60,434 nt of DNA from Atribacteria bacterium SCGC AAA255-N14 (GTDB lineage Bacteria > Atribacterota > JS1 > SB-45 > 34-128). Both the position numbers and the translations under genes were made by a program. The notes below the pieces were generated by a model. The model searched no databases. It saw nothing but the letters and a program-made list of their open reading frames with translations, and was not told the DNA's origin. Of the stretch, positions 46,905 to 56,475 are shown in pieces; position 1 is the first letter of the stretch; the number at the start of each line of letters is the position of its first letter. The stretch spans positions 1 through 60,434 of the forward strand of contig ASPC01000001.1 of the NCBI GenBank assembly GCA_000405345.1, read 5' to 3'.

Positions 46905-47885
46905 CTAAATATCCATTTCTTCTTCTGAAACTTCTCCTGCTCCTTCAAATATCTTTTCAAATTTTTCTGTTTCTTTTTCCCAGAACTCCGCGAAATCCTC
47001 GTGTCCCATGTAGAATACTTCCTCACCCATCTTTTCGACAGTTGCTATGAATTCCGGGTCACTACAAATTGCTCTGAAACCTGCATCGAGTTTAACCACA
47101 ATTTCAGGGGGAGTATCTTTAGGCGCAAGGACGGTTCTCCACATCTCCCATTCCACTTCCGGGTATCCGATTTCTTGTAGTGTTGGAAGGTCCGGAAATG
47201 AAATGATCCGCTCGGCAGAGGTTACGGCTAGAGCATCCAACTTTCCGTCTGCTACAAGATCGATTATTTCGTCGGCAAATGCTCCACAAAGAGGAACCTG
47301 TCCGCTCAATATAGCCATCTGAGGATCAGCACCACCCTGCATGGGAACATGGTTAAAGGTAACTCCGGCAGCATCCTGAAAAACCTCAAAAGCAATATGT
47401 CCGGAATTAAACATTCCGGAAGAAGCAAAGGAATATTCTCCCGGATTTTTCTTAGCATCCTCTATTAATTCTTGAATTGAAGACCACTTGCCAGGTTCAG
47501 CAACAATAATTTCAGGACTGTAATTGATACGGGCAACGGGTGCAAAATCATCCTTGGTATAACCAACATCCATAACAATAGGAAGAACAGTATTGCATCC
47601 GTTACTTCCGAATAGCAATGTGTATCCGTCTGGAATAGCATCCTTCACATAATTGCTTCCAACAGCGCCACTACCACCAGGTTTTAGTACTATGGTAAGG
47701 TTCTGACCTAAGTGCTTTTTTGCAAAGTGCTCAATGATACGAGCATGTGCATCATGAGATCCACCAGCACCGAACGGAATTATAAGAGTAATTGGTTTTT
47801 CTGGAAATTTATCTACGGCGCTTTGCGCAAAAACACTTGATGTAACAAACAATACTAACAGGATAAATAATACTACTTTTTTCAT
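46905..47885 (-). CDS. tctC: TctC/Bug-family solute-binding protein
   Basis: 326 residues. A signal peptide covers about 1-20 (VVLFILLVLFVTSSVFAQ). The mature part begins FPEKPITLIIPFGAGGSHDAHARI, the Bug-family ligand loop, with AVGSNYVKDAIPDGYTLL and NHVPMQGGADPQMAILSG later. Bug proteins bind carboxylates or related compounds outside the membrane for the TctAB channel. An AAAGGAG site precedes the ATG, and a tandem repeat with a palindrome lies about 65-120 bp upstream of the start. Confidence 0.92.
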   Translation of the reverse strand: MKKVVLFILLVLFVTSSVFAQSAVDKFPEKPITLIIPFGAGGSHDAHARIIEHFAKKHLGQNLTIVLKPGGSGAVGSNYVKDAIPDGYTLLFGSNGCNTVLPIVMDVGYTKDDFAPVARINYSPEIIVAEPGKWSSIQELIEDAKKNPGEYSFASSGMFNSGHIAFEVFQDAAGVTFNHVPMQGGADPQMAILSGQVPLCGAFADEIIDLVADGKLDALAVTSAERIISFPDLPTLQEIGYPEVEWEMWRTVLAPKDTPPEIVVKLDAGFRAICSDPEFIATVEKMGEEVFYMGHEDFAEFWEKETEKFEKIFEGAGEVSEEEMDI

Positions 47886-47950
47886 CTTTTTAATCTCCTT
47901 TATTTTTTTTAACTTTAGATCCTTTCCTAAATTCCTTCTTTATGTTTTTT

Positions 47951-48008
47951 TGTGAACTCACCTCCTTACTTCTAATATATGTGAACTCACCTCCTTTCTT
48001 TTAATATA
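47951..48008. promoter_or_regulatory. 29-bp direct repeat with GTGAACTCAC palindromes upstream of tctC
   Basis: Copies start at 47951 and 47980 and begin with TGTGAACTCACCTCCTT; they differ at two or three positions in 29. Each contains GTGA-AC-TCAC, a near-symmetric site, so a dimeric regulator could bind both. On the minus strand each also reads AAGGAGGTGAG, an orphan Shine-Dalgarno-like motif with no start codon nearby. Confidence 0.5.
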
Positions 48009-48142
48009 TTGTGCCATTCGGAAAACTCTAAAACCCTTGTCTTATAAGGCTTTTCAAGTGTCTTTATTTTATTCTTCACCTTCTAAAATTTTCTTAGAGC
48101 CTATTAATATATTTGATTATTTTTAGATCTACTATTATATTT

Positions 48143-48616
48143 TTATACTTTATCCCAGTCTTCTGGCGGATACTTATTTTCCGAATCATCGATAAACACA
48201 ATCCGAGCTGCTTCTTTAGAAGGTACACCTCCATAAGTAAACACCAACTCAACTTCTTCTGTTTTGCTCGGGTTTGCTACACCATGGATTAAACCTTCAG
48301 GCGCATACAGAAAAGTCCCCGTAGGACATATAACTTTCTTAGCTTCGGGTCCCAAAAACGCAATCATAGGTCCCTTTATAACATACATTGCAGCTTCAGC
48401 ATTAAGATGAAGGTGTCTATCATTACAAGTGTTTGGTGGAATTACAGTACGACCCATACATACCCTTTTTGAGCGACATACCTTATCATTTATACCAAAA
48501 TTTATATTCAATCTTTTTTCGTATTCTGTATCGGTTACAACATCTGAATAGTGACCAGCAGCTGCTGGGATATTAGTTAATTTAGATAGGTCTTCTAGTT
48601 TTACATATTTTGCCAT
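48143..48616 (-). CDS. Cupin-domain protein
   Basis: 157 residues. The cupin motifs are NDRHLHLNAEAAMYVIKGPM (two histidines and a glutamate) and GTFLYAPEGLIHGVANP (with the third histidine). It may isomerise, decarboxylate or sense the transported substrate. It lies upstream of tctC on the same strand with an ordinary gap containing the 29-bp repeat, so it could be the first gene of that operon or a separate unit. Confidence 0.8.
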   Translation of the reverse strand: MAKYVKLEDLSKLTNIPAAAGHYSDVVTDTEYEKRLNINFGINDKVCRSKRVCMGRTVIPPNTCNDRHLHLNAEAAMYVIKGPMIAFLGPEAKKVICPTGTFLYAPEGLIHGVANPSKTEEVELVFTYGGVPSKEAARIVFIDDSENKYPPEDWDKV

Positions 48617-48977
48617 TATTAAAACTCCTTAAATTTAATTTTATTTAAAATTGTAAATTACTTAATCATTAATATTCTAATCTGCTAAGCATATTGACTT
48701 ACTTTAATATTATCATCTTGACTTAATAACGGTTTAATTTTTCCTTCTCTTTCTTTCTCACACATCCACTCCAAATTCCCATTTCAATACATCTAATCAA
48801 AATCTTCATAGCTTTACTATAGCCCCTTGTATCTTTTTTTTGCTTCGTTTAATATTCTTCAGTCAAAAACTTACATTTACACGGCAATAATACCATAGCA
48901 TTTTCCCAGTTAATTTTTTTTATATCAAAATAATAATTTATCTTACATTTGATTTTTTATTTATTATTAATTCTCAA
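48617..48977. other. AT-rich intergenic region
   Basis: About 360 bases without a recognised gene, RNA or repeat. It separates the cupin gene from the broken alcohol dehydrogenase on the same strand. Confidence 0.5.
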
Positions 48978-49754
48978 CTATATTTCTATTACTATTCTAA
49001 GAGCTTTCAACGAAGAATCTTTAAGCATTTCAAATCCTTTGGTTAAATCTTTTAAAGGTAATTTGTGAGTAATAATAGTTCCGATATCTATTTTACCTTT
49101 CTTTGCTAAATCTATGGAAGTAGGCCAATCAATTGGTTGCATGGCTCTGCTACCAACTATTTTTAGGTCCTTATAATACAGTGAATATGAATTAAAATTT
49201 TCTATCCCTTGAGAGTTGATTCCAAAGGCAAGGATAGTCCCACCAGGGCGAACTAACTCAGTAGCCATATTCATTGTTACTGATTTTCCAACACATTCTA
49301 TAACGTAATCTACCCCTCTATCTTTAGTAAGTTCATAAACTCTTTGAACCACATCTTCATTAAATACATGATCAGCTCCATTCTCAGAAAGGGTAACGTA
49401 TTCTGCATAAGTCCCATCGAATTCACGGCCAAATAAACCTCCGTTTTTACAAATATTTGTATCACCCCTCATGCAATCAAGACAAATTCCGCAATATGAA
49501 GTGGGATTCATTACAACTTTGTCTCCCACTTTTAAATTTTTTACTCCCTCTCCCAATTCTACAATTTCTCCTGCTGATTCATGGCCTAAAATTCTGGGAT
49601 AATCAACTTTTGGTCTGCCTTCGAAAATTGCGATATCTGTACCACATATTGCAGTTGCTTTTACTCTTACTAAAATTTCTCCATACTTTGGGATAGGCTG
49701 CTGAACATCTTCAATAGATAGATTTTTTGGTCCTCTTAATACTGCTGCTTTCAT
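48978..49754 (-). pseudogene. Zinc alcohol dehydrogenase with in-frame deletion of the nucleotide-binding segment
   Basis: 258 residues instead of about 340-350. The catalytic zinc ligands C37 and H58-E59 and the structural zinc cysteines C88, C91, C94 and C102 are present. At E124 the sequence jumps to NGADHVFNEDVVQRV, which in full-length relatives lies after the Rossmann GxGxxG region. About 85 residues are missing with the frame kept, so NAD(P) binding should be lost. The C-terminal part (YVIECVGKSVT, ILAFGI) is intact. Either a deletion allele or an assembly collapse. Confidence 0.75.
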
Positions 49755-49817
49755 AGTAAAATATTCTCCTTCTATTTACGCTAAAACCTATATCTTTCTG
49801 CAAAGTTGCACTATAAA

Positions 49818-50318
49818 CTAACATAATTCTTGTTTAGGCATTTTTAAAATTAAATCATCAGCTTCTAACAATAATTGTGTAACTATTCTAGTTCCCATAT
49901 CATATACATAGGCACATGAATCATCTTTACTGTGAAGCCGATGGAAAGGAAGTAGTATTCGACAGTATATACTGCCTAATTGGTCCAAATAACGCTGGTG
50001 TAAAAGACGAACCAAATAACTTATTTTACTGCAATCTTCTTCACTCTTTACCCTGCCATATTTAAGACCAAGTAATATTATACCTGACTCTAAGATCCCA
50101 CACCTATCACGATAACCGCCTCCACCACCACGAAACCCAGTCGTAATACGTAATACTTCATCAGACAAATGCATATTCAAAGCATCATTAATAGCTCTAA
50201 TAGAAGATTCTGAACAATGGAAACCTATTCCATCTTTCTTTTTATGCATTACAAACCATTTTTGACGATATTCATTTGCTCTCCGGGCAGCAAAATCAAT
50301 AATTTCCTGATTTGACAT
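49818..50318 (-). CDS. C_GCAxxG_C_C family redox protein
   Basis: 166 residues. HCSESSIRAIND, the glycine-rich GFRGGGGGYRDRCGILESG and LGLKYGR match the C_GCAxxG_C_C family, whose conserved cysteines probably bind a metal or serve redox chemistry; the usual CGA is CGI here. Function is unknown, though members often lie beside catabolic oxidoreductases. It sits between the dehydrogenase remnant and the M24 gene. Confidence 0.7.
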   Translation of the reverse strand: MSNQEIIDFAARRANEYRQKWFVMHKKKDGIGFHCSESSIRAINDALNMHLSDEVLRITTGFRGGGGGYRDRCGILESGIILLGLKYGRVKSEEDCSKISYLVRLLHQRYLDQLGSIYCRILLPFHRLHSKDDSCAYVYDMGTRIVTQLLLEADDLILKMPKQELC

Positions 50319-50434
50319 ACTATAATTCCTATTCTTAATATTTATCTTAATATTTAAAATATTCTACAGAAAAGCTGATGATTTTTTTATAAAATACTAT
50401 CAGCTTTTCTGTATTGCTTTACTTGAGTCCTTCT

Positions 50435-51706
50435 CTAAAACTGAGTTCTATATTTTTCAAAACCAGCCTGGTGAGGAGCTAAGGTTAAAAGTTGAGCTCC
50501 TTTATCAGTAATAACTATATCTTCCTCTAATCTTACTGTTTGCTTCAGTCCTGGTTTTCCAGCAAAAGTTTCAATAGCAAAGGTCATGTTTTGTTTAATT
50601 TCTGCTGGATAATCTAAAGAATAAGCTCTTGAAACCCACATACCTTCATAAAGATCTAATCCAATACTATGGGCAAACTGCTGCAAGCTAACACTACCGT
50701 ATTTATCATCTGCATATTTATGGAACTTTTCTGCTACGTCTTTGGTTGTATTTCCCGGTTTCATTTCTGCTATTCCCGCATAAAGGCTGTCATAAACTTC
50801 TTTATATAAATCCTTTTCTGCTTCAGTCCAATTATCTCCAACCTTAAAACAGCGGACAAAGTCTACAAAATATCCACCCGGACCTATTGCATTAATATCA
50901 ACAATAACTAAGTCTCCATATCTAATCAATCTATCTGTATGCCATCTTCTATACGGGTTGGTATTTCCACCAGAAGCACAAATTATATCATATACAAAAT
51001 CAAATCCTTCTTCATATAAAAATTCATTTACTTTTGCAGTAATATACGATTCTTTTACTCCTGGTTTTAACCATTCATTCTTAATTTTCCACATTGCTGC
51101 ATCACCATAAGCGCTGGATATTTTTAGCAATTCAATTTCGTCTGTGGTTTTTATTGTTCTCGCTGCAGACATGGCTGGCCAACAATTTACCAAATTTAAA
51201 CCTGAATTTTTTAAAGTTTCATAAGATTTCAGGTCCATGATATCAATGCCTATCTTCTCTTTTTCAACCCCATTCTCTTTTAACACTTTCATTACACCAG
51301 CGGCCATCTTTTTTACCATCATATCTTCGGCACCCTCAGCCCATTTCCAGGTTATTGCAGGCCTAATATTACCTTTTAGCCAAGGTGCATCTATCTTAGC
51401 GCATTCTAAATCAGAGCCAATCGTTTCAAATAGCACCGGATCACCACCACGGGGCAACACTGCATATCGAATGAAAATATTATTCTTCCAGTTACCCTGG
51501 AAAACGCTTGTAACATATCTTATATTTTCACCTTTAAACAGTATCAGAGCACCTAAGTCAAATTCCTCCATCTTTTCCCTTGCTTTTTGTAATCTTTCTT
51601 TTCTTAGTCGGTCAAAATTTACTCTCTCCTGCCAATCAGTATGACTTACACTGTAATTCCTTCTGGGATCGTACTCATGTTGGCTACCTAAAAAACTCAA
51701 ATCCAT
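50435..51706 (-). CDS. M24-family metallohydrolase (Xaa-Pro peptidase/creatinase fold)
   Basis: 423 residues with an N-terminal creatinase-like domain and a pita-bread catalytic domain. The five metal ligands are visible: D270 and D282 in VIVDINAIGPGGYFVDF, H346 in FAHSIGL, E379 in AIETFAG and E394 in VRLEED. It therefore looks like an active metal enzyme rather than a metal-free creatinase. In this setting it may cut an imidopeptide or a related amide. Encoded with the C_GCAxxG_C_C and HMGL-like genes on one strand. Confidence 0.85.
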   Translation of the reverse strand: MDLSFLGSQHEYDPRRNYSVSHTDWQERVNFDRLRKERLQKAREKMEEFDLGALILFKGENIRYVTSVFQGNWKNNIFIRYAVLPRGGDPVLFETIGSDLECAKIDAPWLKGNIRPAITWKWAEGAEDMMVKKMAAGVMKVLKENGVEKEKIGIDIMDLKSYETLKNSGLNLVNCWPAMSAARTIKTTDEIELLKISSAYGDAAMWKIKNEWLKPGVKESYITAKVNEFLYEEGFDFVYDIICASGGNTNPYRRWHTDRLIRYGDLVIVDINAIGPGGYFVDFVRCFKVGDNWTEAEKDLYKEVYDSLYAGIAEMKPGNTTKDVAEKFHKYADDKYGSVSLQQFAHSIGLDLYEGMWVSRAYSLDYPAEIKQNMTFAIETFAGKPGLKQTVRLEEDIVITDKGAQLLTLAPHQAGFEKYRTQF

Positions 51707-51762
51707 TTTTCTATTCCTCCTTATGTTTTATTTTTTATTTATTTTAAAAAAAATATTATTAT

Positions 51763-52986
51763 TTAATTTGAAAATTCTTTTACTATCTCTTTAAACTCTT
51801 CTTTACTTAAAAGACCTGCTTTTATATAAGCTTTTTCCTTTACTTTCAGTAATATTTCCATCTTCTTTTCTTCGCTTTCCACAGTTAAATTTAGCTCCCT
51901 TAACCAATTATCAATAGAAGGTATCCCACTATTCTTGCCCATTACAATTTTTGATTGATTATGTCCAATTAATGAAGGCAAAAAAGGAGAGAGTTCTAAT
52001 GGGGCTGTATCTTTTACGTTTTCGTACCAAGCGGAAATTATTCCTGATTCTATATCATATATTGTATCTCCGAATATTGGCCTATTCTGTCTTACATTTA
52101 ATCCTGAAATTTCTCTTAAAAATTTTGCAGTTTCATAAATTTTTTCATATTTAATGCCAAGATCTATGCCGTACATAGTTAGTAAACTTAAGACAATATC
52201 TTCATAGGGTGCGTTCCCTGCTCTTTCTCCAATACCGCAAATAGTAGTATGCATTACCTCAGCACCTGCTGCAAGAGCCATGATTGTATTAGCTGCACCT
52301 AGTCCAAAATCATCGTGAAAATGAACTTCAATGGGCTTGTCAATTCTTTCTTTCACTCTTTTTATTAAGTTTGGTACTGCATGTGGAGCTAATCCTCCAA
52401 AAGTATCTACCACTGCAAGAGCATCCATATGCCCTTCAGTAGCAACTTTCTCAATCAAGGTTAAAACCCAGTTCATATCAGCTCTGGTCATATCAATGGG
52501 GAAAAATACTGTATATAGACCCAATTCTTCTGCATATTTAGTAGCTTCAACTGAAAGATTCATTGCTTTTTCTAAAGACCACTTATAAGCATTTTTTATA
52601 ATATGTTCACTGGAAGGTATTTCAACAATTACACCATCAACACCTGTGTCAGCAGCTTTTTTAATATCTTCTTTCATGCAACGTGCAAAAGCAAATATCT
52701 CTGGACCAAAATTCCTCTTTACGATCTCTTCGATTGCTGATTTGTCTTGATCAGATACTGCTGGCATACCCGCTTCTATTCTATCAACTCCCACTTCAGC
52801 TAACTTTTCTGCCAATGCTACCTTTTGGTCTTTATTAAAAATTAAACCTGCTTGCTGCTCTCCATCTCTTAACGACACATCATGAATTTTTATTTTTTTT
52901 GCAAAATTAAAATTTTTAGTTACTACTTCTTCGTAGTTCCATGGACTTACAAACCATTTATCTGTCTTAAATGTTTTTTTCTCCAT
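51763..52986 (-). CDS. HMGL-like aldolase / alpha-isopropylmalate-synthase-family enzyme
   Basis: I start at the ATG at 52986 (AAAGGAGG site); the longer GTG frame has none. 407 residues, TIM barrel. SLRDGEQQAGLIF holds the catalytic Arg-Asp pair, HFHDDFGLGAAN the metal histidines, and GIGERAGNAPYEDI the nearby glycine loop. There is no LeuA regulatory domain. It could be a citramalate/homocitrate-type synthase or a lyase acting on a 3-hydroxy-3-carboxy acid. It starts 6 bp after the stop of the next upstream gene, a hydroxyacid dehydrogenase. Confidence 0.85.
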   Translation of the reverse strand: MEKKTFKTDKWFVSPWNYEEVVTKNFNFAKKIKIHDVSLRDGEQQAGLIFNKDQKVALAEKLAEVGVDRIEAGMPAVSDQDKSAIEEIVKRNFGPEIFAFARCMKEDIKKAADTGVDGVIVEIPSSEHIIKNAYKWSLEKAMNLSVEATKYAEELGLYTVFFPIDMTRADMNWVLTLIEKVATEGHMDALAVVDTFGGLAPHAVPNLIKRVKERIDKPIEVHFHDDFGLGAANTIMALAAGAEVMHTTICGIGERAGNAPYEDIVLSLLTMYGIDLGIKYEKIYETAKFLREISGLNVRQNRPIFGDTIYDIESGIISAWYENVKDTAPLELSPFLPSLIGHNQSKIVMGKNSGIPSIDNWLRELNLTVESEEKKMEILLKVKEKAYIKAGLLSKEEFKEIVKEFSN

Positions 52987-52991
52987 TTTAT

Positions 52992-53981
52992 TTATTTTTC
53001 CTCCTTTATTTGTTTTTTTAGTACTTCTGGATTTACACATGATTTGGGCCTTTCCCCGGTTAATATTCTTACTACTTCTTGAACAGCCTTATATTGCAAA
53101 TCTTTTAGAGCTTGCTCTGAATAAAATGCTGAATGCGGAGTGATGATTACATTTTCCAAATTTATTAGTGGGTGGTGGGAATTAAGGTTTTCATCTTCCA
53201 ATACGTCTAAGCCTGCTCCTGCTAGTTCTCCCTCTTTTACAGCTTGGGCTAAATCATCATCTTTAATCAATCCACCACGAGCAGTATTTATTAAATATGC
53301 TGAGTCTTTCATCATTTTAAATTGTTCACTTCCAAACATTCCTTTTGTTTCTTTAGTAAGAGGAGCATGTACTGTTATAATATCGCTTTCCTTAAGCAGT
53401 TCTTCTAATGTTACTAATTTTACGTTGTATTTTGCTGCTATTCCTTTATCAACATAAGGGTCATAAGCTATAATGTTAAATTTATAAGCGCTTACTTTTT
53501 CCACTAACCTTCGAGGAATTTTGCCAAAACTTACAATACCTAACGTTTGTCCTTCTAATCTATACATAGGACGATAATCTTTAAAATCCCACTTCCCGCT
53601 TTTTACAGTTGCATTCAGCTGGCAAATTTTTCGTGTACATGCCAAAATCAATGCTAGTGCATGGTCCGATACTTCTTCTATACAGTAATCAGGTACATTG
53701 GTAACAATAATTCTCTTTTTAGTTGCAGAAGACATATCAACATTATTCACACCTATACCATATCTTGCAATTATTTGGCACTTTTCCAGGGATTCAATTA
53801 CTTTTGGAGTTAGTTCTGCGTAACAGTTTAATATTGCGTCGGCATCTTTGGCAGCTTCAATAATACTTTCTTCATCACTTCCTGTACTCTCAATTAAATC
53901 TGCTCCAATTTTTTTTAACTCTTTTCTTTCTGTTTCTAAATTAGGAAATACATAATCCGTTACTACTACTTTAAATTTCAT
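52992..53981 (-). CDS. D-2-hydroxyacid dehydrogenase, CtBP/PGDH-like
   Basis: 329 residues. The catalytic triad is present: R in NTARGGLI, E in LDVLEDE and H in ITPHSAFYSEQ. The dinucleotide motif reads GIVSFGKIPRR, where the consensus first and third glycines are Ser and Pro, so cofactor binding may differ from normal members. It reduces a 2-keto acid or oxidises a 2-hydroxy acid. It precedes the HMGL-like gene by 6 bp, so the pair is coupled. A second PGDH-like gene lies at 57322-58299. Confidence 0.85.
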   Translation of the reverse strand: MKFKVVVTDYVFPNLETERKELKKIGADLIESTGSDEESIIEAAKDADAILNCYAELTPKVIESLEKCQIIARYGIGVNNVDMSSATKKRIIVTNVPDYCIEEVSDHALALILACTRKICQLNATVKSGKWDFKDYRPMYRLEGQTLGIVSFGKIPRRLVEKVSAYKFNIIAYDPYVDKGIAAKYNVKLVTLEELLKESDIITVHAPLTKETKGMFGSEQFKMMKDSAYLINTARGGLIKDDDLAQAVKEGELAGAGLDVLEDENLNSHHPLINLENVIITPHSAFYSEQALKDLQYKAVQEVVRILTGERPKSCVNPEVLKKQIKEEK

Positions 53982-54061
53982 TAATTTTTTTCACCTCCCT
54001 TCTACATTGTCATATTTTATTCACTTATTTTAAAACATACTATGATGGGGTATATAGAATA

Positions 54062-54074
54062 TCTGATTATCAGA
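54062..54074. promoter_or_regulatory. TCTGAT-N-ATCAGA inverted repeat
   Basis: A 13-base perfect inverted repeat in the gap between the GntR gene and the hydroxyacid dehydrogenase; on the minus strand it extends to TGGTCTGATAATCAGA. A likely operator for the adjacent GntR regulator (inference). Confidence 0.4.
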
Positions 54075-54109
54075 CCATAGCTATTAAAAAAATAATAATT
54101 TCATAAAAC

Positions 54110-54823
54110 TTAAGATTTTTTTATTTCCAATACTTCTAAGCTCATCAAGGCTTTTTCGACATCATCAATATGAGCAAACATAGCTCTTTCAGCCTTTAAT
54201 ACATTTTGCTTCTTAATAGCCTCAAATATTTGCTGATGGTATTTAAGAGAACGTTTCATTATTCCTGGATATTTAACCACTTCTTCCTGAGCCTTCCTAA
54301 GAAGTAAACGAACAGCAATGAAAATCTCATAAAGAACCCTATTTTGTGCTGCTTCTGCAATTGCTTCATGGAATCTTATATCCGCAGTAACAAAGTCATG
54401 GGTGTCATGATTTGCTTTCTCGCTCATTTCTTTTAATATATTTCCAATTATTTCAATATCTTCTATTGTTGCTCTCTGGGCAGCAAAACCCGCTAATTTT
54501 ACTTCTAATACTTCGCGTGTTTCGAATAAATCTTCAAAATCAAGATGTTTCATAATTAGCATTTGAGTAAGAGAGTCAATAAAAAAATTAGAAACATTTC
54601 GGTTAACAATAGTCCCCTCTCTTACTTTTTTAATAATCCCGGCATAAGAAAGGGCTTTCATTGCTTCTCTTACTGTTGTTCTACCTACAGAAAATCTCTC
54701 TGCTAATTCTCTTTCTGAGGGTAGTTTATCCCCGAGCTGTAATCTGCCTTTAATAATTATATTTTTGATTTGTTCAATTATTTTATCGGGCAAATTTGAT
54801 CTTTCAATTGGTTTAATTTCCAT
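54110..54823 (-). CDS. GntR/FadR-family regulator with FCD domain
   Basis: I start at the ATG at 54823 (MEIKPIERSNLPDKI), with AAGGGA before it; the longer frame upstream covers a likely operator. 237 residues: an N-terminal winged helix (KLPSERELAERFSVGRTTVREAMKALSYAGI) and an all-helical FCD ligand domain with DFVTADIRFHEAIAEAAQN. FCD regulators respond to carboxylates or sugar acids and usually repress catabolic operons. It stands centrally in the 48-60 kb catabolic region and is the most likely local controller. Confidence 0.9.
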   Translation of the reverse strand: MEIKPIERSNLPDKIIEQIKNIIIKGRLQLGDKLPSERELAERFSVGRTTVREAMKALSYAGIIKKVREGTIVNRNVSNFFIDSLTQMLIMKHLDFEDLFETREVLEVKLAGFAAQRATIEDIEIIGNILKEMSEKANHDTHDFVTADIRFHEAIAEAAQNRVLYEIFIAVRLLLRKAQEEVVKYPGIMKRSLKYHQQIFEAIKKQNVLKAERAMFAHIDDVEKALMSLEVLEIKKS

Positions 54824-54857
54824 TATTTTTCTTCCCTTAATATATGATTTGGTATAA

Positions 54858-54871
54858 TTGTATGACCATAA
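54858..54871. promoter_or_regulatory. TTGTATGACCA-type site upstream of the GntR gene
   Basis: TTGTATGACCATAA resembles the TnGTnnnACnA operators of FadR-type regulators and lies about 35 bp before the chosen GntR start, where autorepression sites are often found. Flanking ATGATTT and AAATCAT arms add symmetry. Confidence 0.35.
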
Positions 54872-54973
54872 CAAAATCATACATAGTAAATACACAATTG
54901 TCAAAAATAATTTTATTAATATTGATGCTTATTAAATCAAAAATAAACATAATTTAGTAATAGTAAGATTCCT

Positions 54974-56353
54974 CTAAATATTAATTTCAGATAAAATACT
55001 TTTTTGTCTTGGTACAAATTGACCCATTCCGGGTTTTCCAATTACCTTACCATCTCTTAATACAATTTGACCTCTAACCATAACAATAACCGGAATACCT
55101 TTTACCTTAAAACCATCATAGGGAGTCCATTTACATTTGGAAACGACTTTATCGTTGGATAATATTTCTTCTTTATCCATATCTAATATTACAATGTCAG
55201 CATCTGCACCAATCTCTATAACTCCTTTCTTAGGGTATAAACCATATATCTTGGCAGGATTTTCACACATTGTTTCCACAACTCTGGTTAAATTAGTTTT
55301 ACCATTATTCACCGCATTAAGCATAAGTCTTAGTGAAGTTTCCACACCAGGTATACCGTTTGGGGAATTCCATATATTCTCTTCACCTTGTTTTTTAATT
55401 TCTTTTAGATGTGGGCAATGATCTGAACTAATTATTGATATATGTCCTTCATTAAATAAATTCCACATTTTTTCAACATCATCTTTTGTTTTCATGGGAG
55501 GAGTAAATTTAACCCAGGGGCCCTTTTTAATAAGGTCATCAGTGGTTAAATAAAGGTATTGCGGACATGTTTCGGCAAATATAGAGAATCCTTCATCTCT
55601 TGCCTCTTTTATCTTCTTTAATAAAGTGGGTTGACTTACATGTGCAATTGTTACTCTTGCACATGTTTCTTTTGCTATAGAAATAACTGTTTCAACTGCG
55701 ATTTTTTCAGCTAATGCTGACCTCCATTCAATTTGAGACAGATAGTCTTTCCTGCCTTCTTTTTTTAATTTTTCCTCGTTAGCAATAAGTATACTATTAT
55801 CTTCACAATGTATTAAAGCAATCGCTCCCAGGGAAGCAATCTCTCTGAATGTATTAAACAAAAAACCTGGATACATAGCTTGTACGCCATGTAAATCACA
55901 GGTAAACATTTTAAATCCCGTGACACCTCGTTCCCACATATCTTTAAGTTTATCGATATTTGTCGGGGAACAACCACCTTTTAACCCAAAGTCAACTACT
56001 GATTTTGTAGATAAATAAGATATTTTTTCATTTAGTTCTTTTATTGAATAAACTGGGGGAACTGTTCTGTGATGGGTTACTACTGTAGTGATTCCTCCAT
56101 AAGCAGCTGCTTTTGTTCCGGTTGTAAAATCTTCTCTTTCGGTATATCCTGGATCCATCATATGAGTATGGGTATCTACCCCACCAGGAATGATATATCG
56201 ACCCTTTGCATTAATAATTTCTTCAGCTTCATAATTATTCGCATCTTTTAATAATGCGACAATTTTACCATCTTTAACCAATATACTACCTTTAAATTCT
56301 CCCTTAGAGTTTACAATTTTACCATCTTTAATTAGTAGAGTTCCTTTTATCAT
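54974..56353 (-). CDS. Cyclic amidohydrolase (dihydroorotase/allantoinase/hydantoinase family)
   Basis: 459 residues. DTHTHMMDPG gives the metal histidines, GVTGFKMFT the lysine that is carboxylated in the family, IHCEDN and IAHVSQP further ligands, and SSDHCPHL the catalytic aspartate. The C-terminal composite domain (ADADIVILDMD) is complete. Such enzymes hydrolyse cyclic amides such as dihydroorotate, allantoin or hydantoins. No pyrimidine gene is near, so a catabolic ring-opening role is more likely here than dihydroorotase. Confidence 0.85.
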   Translation of the reverse strand: MIKGTLLIKDGKIVNSKGEFKGSILVKDGKIVALLKDANNYEAEEIINAKGRYIIPGGVDTHTHMMDPGYTEREDFTTGTKAAAYGGITTVVTHHRTVPPVYSIKELNEKISYLSTKSVVDFGLKGGCSPTNIDKLKDMWERGVTGFKMFTCDLHGVQAMYPGFLFNTFREIASLGAIALIHCEDNSILIANEEKLKKEGRKDYLSQIEWRSALAEKIAVETVISIAKETCARVTIAHVSQPTLLKKIKEARDEGFSIFAETCPQYLYLTTDDLIKKGPWVKFTPPMKTKDDVEKMWNLFNEGHISIISSDHCPHLKEIKKQGEENIWNSPNGIPGVETSLRLMLNAVNNGKTNLTRVVETMCENPAKIYGLYPKKGVIEIGADADIVILDMDKEEILSNDKVVSKCKWTPYDGFKVKGIPVIVMVRGQIVLRDGKVIGKPGMGQFVPRQKSILSEINI

Positions 56354-56475
56354 TTATCAATACCAATCCCCACAAATATTTAAATATTAAATACTTCTTT
56401 TTTTCGTCAACTGCAGCATAATCTCTGTATATTTATAGCCTGAAATGAATCCACTCTAAGTAGATTGACTAATGC

